A stretch of DNA of 29,288 nt, from the NCBI GenBank assembly GCA_004151065.3, contig NWUY0300014478.1, positions 40,406 through 69,693 of the forward strand, written 5' to 3'. Of the stretch, positions 22,401 to 29,288 are shown piece after piece; positions within the stretch are counted from its first letter, which is position 1; each line of letters starts with the position of its first letter. Origin of the DNA: Larix sibirica (taxonomy: Eukaryota; Streptophyta; Pinopsida; Pinales; Pinaceae). A program made the translations under genes and the position numbers. The notes under the pieces were generated by a model. It was not told the DNA's origin. It worked only from the letters and a program-made list of their open reading frames with translations, and made no database searches.

Positions 22401-22715
22401 TGGAAATATTGGTGGATAAATTCTCAAATGGTGGCATAGAATCAAGAAATTATCTAGGGGAAGGATTTCCATAATCTTCATCAATTGTAGCCATTGATGG
22501 TCAATTATTATGTAGGGGAAGTATCAGCCAAACCTTTCTCAAATATGGATGCATCAGGCATTATCTAAATTCATAATTGGTCGATCATTCCTCATATATA
22601 TTACTTAAGAAACATTTCTCCTAAAGGAAGGATTGACCATTACTCCTAATGTATGGTAGACACACAACGTAACATATAGAGGAATGATCGGCCGACACTT
22701 CCTCAAATTTTAAGG
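19488..22715. repeat. satellite array, about 57 diverged units of about 56 bp, with higher-order structure
   Basis: The unit runs AAGCATCATCTAGAGGAAGG, then an ATCGACCGACC-like centre, then CTTCCTCAAATGTGCACC and a TAGGGTC-like end. Successive starts such as 19657, 19713 and 19768 give a period of 55-57 bp. The centre of the unit is a dyad, AGGAAGG...CCTTCCT. Units differ strongly, but variant units recur in order about 1975 bp apart (19533/21509, 19712/21687, 20054/22029) and, after a deletion in the second copy, about 1895 bp apart (20331/22225, 20651/22549). The array ends in increasingly degenerate units near 22715. The period is not a multiple of three, and open frames inside it (such as 19643-19951) are chance. 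Confidence 0.9.
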
Positions 22716-23078
22716 TAAGGAAACCTGTCCCATTTTGTATCCAGGAAACGTAACCTTGAAAAAAATCATCATGAAAAATATATTTTGATTATTCATCATA
22801 TATATTATCCATGATACTTATCAATTATAGGAAGAATCATATGCCCTTCCTAGATCGCAAAAAAAATCTACTTGGATCATCCATTGTAGCATATTGTTAA
22901 GCATGAAATATCTATCGTTTTGTTATTTTCATGTCTACCCAAATGGAATTGATAATTGGTTTCTATATCTTAAAAAATATAGCCGATTTGTTAGTATTAT
23001 TATTTTTAACGTATATCATATGTACTTTTAACCATATAATTCTAAATAATTTGGTGGCAACATTTTCAACAGGTCACC
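22716..23078. other. AT-rich sequence right of the satellite
   Basis: Very degenerate unit-like pieces may persist to about 22870. CATTTTCAACAG ending near 23072 is a candidate 3' splice site just before the decayed coding segment at 23079. Confidence 0.35.
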
Positions 23079-23441
23079 ATGTCCATTTTATTAGCTCTCG
23101 GCTAGTCTAGAGAAATTCCATTCCTTGGAATACTTCCAAAACACAACATAGGACTAACTGATATTGATTGGTTTTTCAAGATGAAAGAACACAATAACTT
23201 ATATATGGATTTGTACCTCTATGTATTTGTTGAAGAACAACAAAGAAAGGTTGGCATATTCATATCTACAAGTTTTTTTCAAGAGGACATGTTGCATGTC
23301 CAGGTAGAGGTTGTTGAAAGGAAATCCTACTCTTTGTTACAAATGGACCTTCTAGATTCTAAGTTTCACCTTGAGTTGATGAAAATAATTGTCGCACATG
23401 AGGAAGTGTCTTGTGCAAAACATGGTTGGATATTTCCATGA
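23079..23441 (+). pseudogene. decayed coding segment, unrecognised
   Basis: From ATG 23079 the frame is open except for one TAG (after MSILLALG) to 23441. It includes IPFLGILPKHNIGLTDIDWF and MKEHNNLYMDLYLYVFVEEQ, without low-complexity bias. An acceptor-like CAG lies a few bases upstream. I recognise no family. It may be an exon of the same decayed gene as the segments that follow. Confidence 0.35.
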
Positions 23442-23808
23442 TATGATTTCTCAAATCAAGCTGGATCAAGCATGGCCACACAATAATGGAATTATGTTGG
23501 TCTTTAAAAGAAAATTTACTAATCAATAGACATCATTGACTCTCCATTACATGAATTTTAAGGACAATCCCATAAATGTTTTCCATGAAAATAATCGTTG
23601 TTATCTTTGAAGAGATAGATATATGGCATAGAAAAGGATGTCACTAAATCATCATTCAGGCCTTTGAAATAAACCCTTCGAGGGTAAAAATGGAGAAAGC
23701 AAGAAAATGTTTCGATATGTCAGAAAGGAGTAAGCAAGAGCAAATACAACATTTCCTTTTTAATGATTTTTTTTTTCCATTGATGTCAAGAGATGTGTTC
23801 TAGCACCT

Positions 23809-25178
23809 ATGAATATGAAATTTCAGAGAGTGAATGAAGATGTTGTGGCCATGATGGTTCTATCACTTGTTACAAATTTCACCATGACTCTTCAAGAGGC
23901 AACTTTAAATCCTTTCAACAAGAAGACAAATGAAATTGTTCCTCTAGAGAGAGAAAATCAAATTGAAATGGATATAGTGAATTTCTATATATTATATGGC
24001 CAACACACTATATCTGCGCAGTAAAGGATAATTAAGAATGCAAAATACAAATATGTACATACAAGGTATCAGTTTCATAAAGCACGCCTCCTACGAAAGG
24101 ATGTTCCACAAAAATCAATTACAAGTTTGTGTAAGTAGAACAATATTTCTAATAAGGAATTTGCTAACACCCCATTTTTTTATCATGTTATAAAGGCCAT
24201 GGAGAAATGGATATATAGTAATAGGCCTAACCTCCGTGGAAAAAGTCATATTCCATCAATGGAGTGGAAGGAATATATATTTTTTGTTTTAAAGATTGTA
24301 ATACCACTACAAACATTCCAATCTATTTTTAGTTTCTCTCTAAATTTAAAATTTCATTGGATTACAGAAATTTTTGGAATGAATGTGTAGATATATTCGA
24401 TGTTTCCAACAAGGATAGTCTCAAAGACAAGATGAAGTTTTTTCTTGATTTCAGATGAGCTTTGGGATAAATGGTGTGTTGTATTTGATATTTATAAAAA
24501 TGGCTCATTTGCATGCTCCCCAAAAAGCATCCATCATGATGATTTCATGCAAAATAAAACAAAACAATATGGGTCTAATTTTTTTAGACCTTTGTATGGT
24601 ATGGATGAGATGGAATTGAGAATTAGTGTAGATAAGATAATTTAGGGATCATTTTGGTTGATTACCATAGTGTACCATAATGTTGATGCAGAGTCTCTTT
24701 TACAATATTGCAAATGATTCAAGTATGAAAGGACAACCATAAATATGATTTTTGAATATATGAGTGTTGAGGACTATGATTTTTTTCATCAAATGATGTG
24801 CATGAAAAAAATGTGGTTGATGATTATAAAATTTCTCCAAATAATTTTTGACAGCTTTGCAGTATTCTGTTTGATGACAAGCAATCCAAGTCTTCAGTCA
24901 AGAAACGGAAAAGAGAAGCAGAGGGAGATGTTTTTAGGTTTCCAAAATAAGCTTATACCATTTTGTATATAAATATCACTCAAAAGGATATCAATGTCTC
25001 TATGGATTCTCTCATAGATACTGCAATATTTGTATGTCGATCTTCTTTTCCATCTACATTGTGGAAGACACTAAAAGGAGTTAGTTACTTTCAAGACACA
25101 TTATGTTTCGATATAGTTGTGTTCGATATGTGCAACTATTTATATGGATGGATAGAACATGATATTCTTGAATTTTAA
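23809..25178 (+). pseudogene. decayed coding segment of about 450 codons, unrecognised
   Basis: One frame runs from 23809 to 24972 with only a handful of stops. It passes through LVTNFTMTLQEATLNPF, KYKYVHTRYQFHKARLLRKD, ANTPFFYHVIKAMEKWIY, DELWDKWCVVFDIYKNGSF, MNMIF-like and SVEDYDFFHQMM. A frameshift near 24960 moves it to FVCRSSFPSTLWKTLKG and DIVVFDMCNYLYGWIEHD, which ends at 25178. The length with so few stops argues for a former protein-coding gene, not chance. No domain is recognised, and no transposase catalytic motif is evident. Confidence 0.45.
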
Positions 25179-25290
25179 TTTTTCTTAGCATCAAATAGAG
25201 AACCTTTTATTTATGTTTTCATAGGTGATCTAAATAATTCATATTCGATTGGGAAATCCTTCTCTCATTTCACAATGAAAGTAACAACTA

Positions 25291-25712
25291 GTGAATGAAT
25301 ATGACGCCATTGACATCATTAGATACTTTCATAATGATTTCTATATAGGTTTATCTCTTATACAATGTTGGAGAGTTGGCTTGGAGGGCCACAATCCATC
25401 CACTATTTTTTTGAGAATGGAGTGGATGGATGAAAAATTTCCGCTAGTTGATTGCCCGACTATGAGAGATTTGGGATTCTAGTCTAGAAAGCATGCCTTT
25501 CCAAAGGAAAGGACAATGGAATTTTGGGATCACTTAGTGTCAAATTTGAATTCCTCATAGGGCACCATCATCGCCTTCTATGCTAGTGTGAGGCTTATTT
25601 GCTCTCTAACCAAAATTCATGAGCTTTGTAGTGTTTCTATCATAGAGATGCTTCAATAGGAAATGTACATGAAAAAATTCTTCCAGTCTTTGTTGAATGA
25701 TCCAAATGAAGG
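25291..25712 (+). pseudogene. decayed coding segment ending at a splice-donor-like site, unrecognised
   Basis: The same frame continues from YDAIDIIRYFHNDFYIGLSL through MEWMDEKFPLVDCPTMRDLG, stop, KERTMEFWDHLVSNL, stop, TKIHELCSVSIIEML and KKFFQSLLNDPNE. It then meets AAG/GTATTT at about 25712, a plausible 5' splice site. Three stops are seen. It is probably an exon of the neighbouring decayed gene; the product is unknown. Confidence 0.35.
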
Positions 25713-25800
25713 TATTTACATGTTTTTTTCTCTCATTATGTGCTTCGATTCTTTGTTTCATTATAACAAACATATTTTACTGAGTGTTTTTGTTTGTAAG

Positions 25801-25956
25801 TGTAATTCCTTCGCAAGAATCATCTAATAGAGAGAGCAAATCAACTCATGGTGAGGATGCCATTGAAGGTTCATCAAAAAATTATAATTATGATAGAAAT
25901 TATAAATCTATGACTAGTTCTGGTGAAGAACACAAGCTTCTAGATTATGGCCAGTG
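25801..25956 (+). pseudogene. possible serine-rich exon remnant
   Basis: After TGTTTTTGTTTGTAAG (acceptor-like, ending at 25800), one frame reads QESSNRESKSTHGEDAIEGS and SMTSSGEEHKLLDYGQ before a stop. The composition is that of a flexible linker. The call rests only on frame openness and the flanking splice-like sites. Confidence 0.25.
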
Positions 25957-26000
25957 ATTTTCTAAAATTGCAAATTAAAATCAATTTAATTACTCTGTAG

Positions 26001-26831
26001 GGAGATACTTACAATATGCATATCCAAATTGTTACAGAGGAACACACAAAAAATGTGCTTTCAAGGATGATTGCTAGAGAATGACCCGAAATATCCACTG
26101 TAGTTGTTCTACAATTCTCTCTTACCAAATCGGTTATAGGTACGAGACAATATAGATTCTTTCCGAATCACTATAAATTTGATAAAAAACAATATTTTGC
26201 ATTTTATGACCTAGACCTTCTTTTGTGCATATTCTCATAAAAAACATTTGTTGATTTTAGAAATGGAAAGTTTTTGGTTTTCAAATGTAGGCACCACTAA
26301 AAATGGAGTTTAAGTGCCTTGTAGTGTCAACCAAGAATATGATTTCAAATTTCATTTAAACTTGTATCGATCACAACCAAGTGCAATTGTTTTGTTTTTT
26401 TTTTTTTTCCGTTGTGTTTAGATAAATTTGAAGTTGGAATTTGGTCTTCCAAAGGTGTAACTGAAGGGAGGGATTTGTTTAAGATATCTATAGGAGACAA
26501 TACCAAAACAATTGACCAACAAATTAAATTTTTTTGGTCCTCTAATAAATTCTCTACAAAGGATTCTAGAAAAAACTTGAAAGATGTGCAAACTGTGTGT
26601 CGTGAGTTTGGAAATGAATTTCTAGTGGAATGTATAACTATCATTGTCTTGGAATGTGCGAAGATACAAGGAAATCCTGCTAAAAAATGCATTTTTGTTA
26701 AACCCCATGATGTATCTTTTGTAGAAGATAAATATTTGGTAACAAGTGTATGGCAAGTTGTTTCTAAATTGGTTCGAAAGTCTAATGTTAGACCGTTACT
26801 CTCTTTTCTAAATATGCATAAAAATTTGTAA
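26001..26831 (+). pseudogene. FCP1/NIF-like phosphatase domain remnant (HAD superfamily), possible
   Basis: FCP1/NIF domains are Asp-based protein phosphatases. A candidate exon begins after TACTCTGTAG (ending 26000) and, after a stop, includes KKQYFAFYDLDLLLC, resembling the catalytic DxD strand. A long T tract and GTTTAG (ending 26421) then precede KFEVGIWSSKGVT, which matches the FEVGVWSS strand that follows motif I in plant FCP1-like proteins. Next come IKFFWSSNKFS and, at the C-terminal end, IIVLECAKIQGNPAKKCIF, laid out like the family's DDSP...NP..IF segment but lacking its DD pair. The open frame 26412-26831 is the best-kept part. The similarity is judged by eye from memory of the family; the sense strand and order are right, but identity is low and key acidic residues are missing. 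Confidence 0.4.
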
Positions 26832-27065
26832 TATTAGATTGCTTAGAGTTGTAGCATATATTTTAATAATTAATTATAATCAATTCGTGTTACTATATTA
26901 TGATTTTTTTTCTACTTTGTTATTTTTTAATACTATTGATATGGACTCTTGAGCTTGAGAAATGCTCGAAACCTATTTTCTTGGTTGAAATATACATGCC
27001 TCTTAATTTAGTGGCATCTATATTATTATTGTGATTACATATCTGGTTATCATATTTTTATGCAG

Positions 27066-27615
27066 TCAAAAAATCAACAAAGAAGTTGTTGGTCTTAGGT
27101 GTAGAGGGATTGTTGTTTGGGGTTTTTTTTTATCGAAAGAGGACATCACAACAAACAACCTAAATTTGTGCATGGGTGTTATTATTATAATGCATGGATT
27201 TTTAGTGTTGATATTATCAATGTTGCGAGATAGTATTTTGACACTTTTTTAGATTGGAAAGAATTTAAAGGTTTCATTGGTTAATTTGAATGGCCGAATG
27301 ATGGAAACCTGGTATTTTTTGGGGGAGATGGTCATTGTATACATTCTTCATAATCCTCCACATATTATCGATTTCTATGTGGTGTAATACATGTTTACAA
27401 AAAAATGTTGAAAGATGTATTTCTCCAATATGTAGATCAATATGAAACATCAAAATTGTTTTTCGTAGATGATAGTCAATACCATCAAAATGATAATGGA
27501 GAAGAGAACTGTTTCAAAATGCCATCAATTTGGAGATTTGATGGTTCATATGAAAGAGATAGAAATGTAAGTACATGGTTGTATTCACTATTGATTCAAT
27601 TGGGGTCTTTGTGAA
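27066..27615 (+). pseudogene. second decayed coding segment with FCP1-like hints
   Basis: It begins right after CATATTTTTATGCAG (acceptor-like, ending 27065) with KKSTKKLLVLGVEGLLFG, the shape of an FCP1 motif I with its two Asp residues changed to Gly and Glu. After a frameshift the frame runs QPKFVHGCYYYNAWIFSVDI, stop, YFDTFLDWKEFKGFIG, stop, FEWPNDGNLVFFGGDGHC, stop, then open through SKLFFVDDSQYHQND and MPSIWRFDGSYERDRNVSTW to 27614. VDDS lies about 126 codons after motif I, a spacing compatible with FCP1 domains, but the middle does not match that family. It may be another protein altogether. Confidence 0.35.
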
Positions 27616-28183
27616 ACATGAGTCATTGGCTAAAAATATTCAAATTTAGATGACAATATTGAAAAAATATGTTTTGTGGTAGTGGTAGTAGACATTTTGA
27701 GAAAAAAACAACAACGGACCATTTGGGGCCATTAAGTTGTCAATTACTGTGCTTGAAGTCAAAATGTATATTTGAAACCCCTTAATAAAGTTTGGAAAAA
27801 TTAAATAGATGCTTATAATGCTTTAAACACAGTTATTGTAGAAGATTCGAAGGAAAAACATACTTGCAATGATGACATAAATTATATTATTGTTAAATGA
27901 TATTCTCGTGTTGGTGAAAATGACATATTTTTCTTACATTAATTGTGGCCTTGCTTTCTACAACTCAACAATGTTAGTGGTGTGAGGTCTATTGTAAAAA
28001 GTATGGAACTTGTTTGTTAAAGAATTTAATTTTTCTATGTTTATTGATACTATATTTATTTGTTTGAAAATGTTTTTTGGTTGGGAATGTCTTCATATTT
28101 TTCTATGTTTTGTTTTGTTGGATATGTGATTTAGAATTAAGTATGAAAATGGAATTGATAAAGTGAATGATAAAAAAAATGAA
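27616..28183. other. AT-rich non-coding sequence
   Basis: Only short fragments are open; nothing is recognised. It lies between the decayed coding segment and the minisatellite. Confidence 0.4.
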
Positions 28184-28535
28184 AGTCTCAATATTGAATT
28201 TAACAAGTTCAAAATCCAAATCAATAAGTGCAAAATTCAAATAAAAAATGAAAAAATGGATTCAAAAAGGTGCAAAAATTATTCCAAAAAGTCCAAAAAT
28301 ACATTTTATAAAGTGCAAAAAGAGGTTTAAAAATTGCATAATTGGGTTCAAAAAGTGTAAAAGCATTTCAAAAAGTCCAAAAATACACTTTATAAAGTGC
28401 AAAAATGGATTTGAAAAGTGCATAATTGGGTTCAAAAAATGCATAAATCATTTCAAAAAGTCAAAAAATACACTTTCTGAAGTGCAAAACGGGTTTAAAA
28501 AATGCATAATTGGGTTCAAAAAGTGCAATTTGACG
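28184..28535. repeat. AT-rich minisatellite, period 84-85 bp
   Basis: The phrase AAAAAGTCCAAAAATACA with downstream GTGCAAAA and CATAATTGGGTTCAAAA recurs; its GTCC/GTCA lies at 28291, 28375 and 28460. Shorter sub-motifs of the form TTCAAAAAGTGCA fill each unit. Because 84 is a multiple of three, a Lys-rich frame stays open (28248-28598, with SPKIHFIKCK twice), but there is no sign it is a gene. Confidence 0.8.
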
Positions 28536-28598
28536 ACTTCCAAAAATGCCAATATTAGATTCTGTACCTACCCAACTTTGGCACTTTTGAGGATTTAG

Positions 28599-29189
28599 AA
28601 ATCCTTATTCTCCAATTTAAAAATCTTGGGTTGGGACTTTAGAAAATTCGTTTTTGGACTCTCTTTAAAGAGACTTGGATTGGAATAAATCCAAATCTAA
28701 TGAAATGGGCATTATATATTAATATTAAGCCAGGAAAGTATTTGGTCTTAATGGAATGAACATTGTAAAAGGACTTTATTTTTGTTCTATTTAGTGTCTA
28801 GTCTACCTATGAAGTAAATATCCTAAATGTATAGAAAAGTGTAATGAAAAGTATCAAAGGATTAAGTTCTGGTTCCTTGGCTTAGTCTCACTTTCGGCTT
28901 AATGCACTAATATTTTAATAATATTCTCACTATTTGTGAGATGAATGTTTACTTTAGTTTGAAGCATTATGTGTACATACTTAGGATTTCCACATACATC
29001 TCTTAATATATCATAAAACTATGTCGAGAATTTAATATATTATTTTAATGTTATTGTTTTAATGATGAGTTTTCTCTTTCAAAAGTTATTGATTTATTTT
29101 CTATTATTGGAAATAGCAATATTGTGTTTTTTTAAGTAAATTTTTTAATGGATATATTATTTTGTTTTCTGTAAGTTTTAAACTTGTGC
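28599..29189. other. AT-rich non-coding sequence
   Basis: No coding family, RNA gene or clear repeat boundary seen. Confidence 0.4.
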
Positions 29190-29288
29190 AGAGAAGCAAA
29201 GCATACAGATTCTTTTAAGCAAAATAGAGATTACACCATAGCATTCACACATAATACACAGAGATTTACCCTGGAAACCCTTAACCGG
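29190..29288 (-). repeat. copia LTR-like fragment cut by the right edge, possible
   Basis: CACATAATACACAGAGATTTACCCTGGAAACCC at the edge parallels 2032-2067 of the left LTR, where CACATAACACAAGGATTTTACATGGAAACCC occurs. The shared TTTACxxTGGAAACCC motif is typical of plant copia LTRs; the orientation is inferred from the left copy. Confidence 0.4.

Noticed and set aside
19488-22715. CRISPR-like array
   Set aside because: The whole unit of about 56 bp repeats head to tail with divergence throughout. There are no constant repeats alternating with unique spacers, and the context is plant DNA.
26345-26692. Minus-strand 115-codon open frame
   Set aside because: It is antisense to the better supported plus-strand FCP1-like segment, and its C-terminal part is translated from the poly-T/poly-A tract.
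28248-28598. 116-codon lysine-rich protein
   Set aside because: It is a by-product of the 84-bp minisatellite; a minus-strand frame over the same repeat is open as well.

Overview
The window looks like repeat-dominated nuclear DNA of a land plant with a large genome. A gymnosperm is my guess, from the density of old, heavily decayed LTR retrotransposons, the AT-rich intergenic sequence and the lack of any intact gene; the species cannot be read from the sequence. I see no intact host gene, tRNA or rRNA. Almost every coding stretch is a pseudogene with in-frame stops and frameshifts. The sequence contains single Ns at 2307, 3540 and 4892 and a run of Ns at 17474-17771, so parts of the layout may be assembly-dependent.

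Layout. 1-5030: the 5' end of a Ty1/copia retrotransposon on the minus strand. It has a long LTR (1891-5030, TGTT...AACA), a tRNA-iMet-type primer-binding site (1874-1888) and a broken gag ORF with one CCHC knuckle, a coiled coil and two more knuckle-like motifs, running off the left edge. The LTR holds two identical 787-bp blocks, each ending at a single N, and 40-bp subrepeats. 5031-9090: non-coding debris with two polypurine-tract/LTR-start-like junctions (about 6033 and 7453), an LTR-like segment with TATA box, polyadenylation signal and a strong 53-nt hairpin, and three diverged copies of a repeat of about 180 bp. 9090-12648: a decayed plus-strand Ty3/gypsy pol with the domain order RNase H (plant Tat/Ogre-like second RNase H), reverse transcriptase, RNase H, integrase. 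13786-17271: a long, broken, unrecognised plus-strand ORF with a coiled-coil part, perhaps an accessory ORF of the same element. 17474-17771: gap.

19488-22715: the standout feature, a 3.2-kb array of roughly 57 diverged units of about 56 bp. Many units contain a hairpin-forming dyad, and variant units recur in the same order about 1.9-2.0 kb later, which is a higher-order repeat.

22716-28183: plus-strand decayed coding segments separated by splice-site-like sequences. One (26001-26831) resembles the FCP1/NIF phosphatase domain of the HAD superfamily; another (27066-27615) has FCP1-like hints but is otherwise unrecognised. They look like remains of one or two spliced cellular genes or captured gene fragments. 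28184-28535: an AT-rich minisatellite with an 84-85 bp period. The right edge (from about 29190) resembles the inner part of the left copia LTR.
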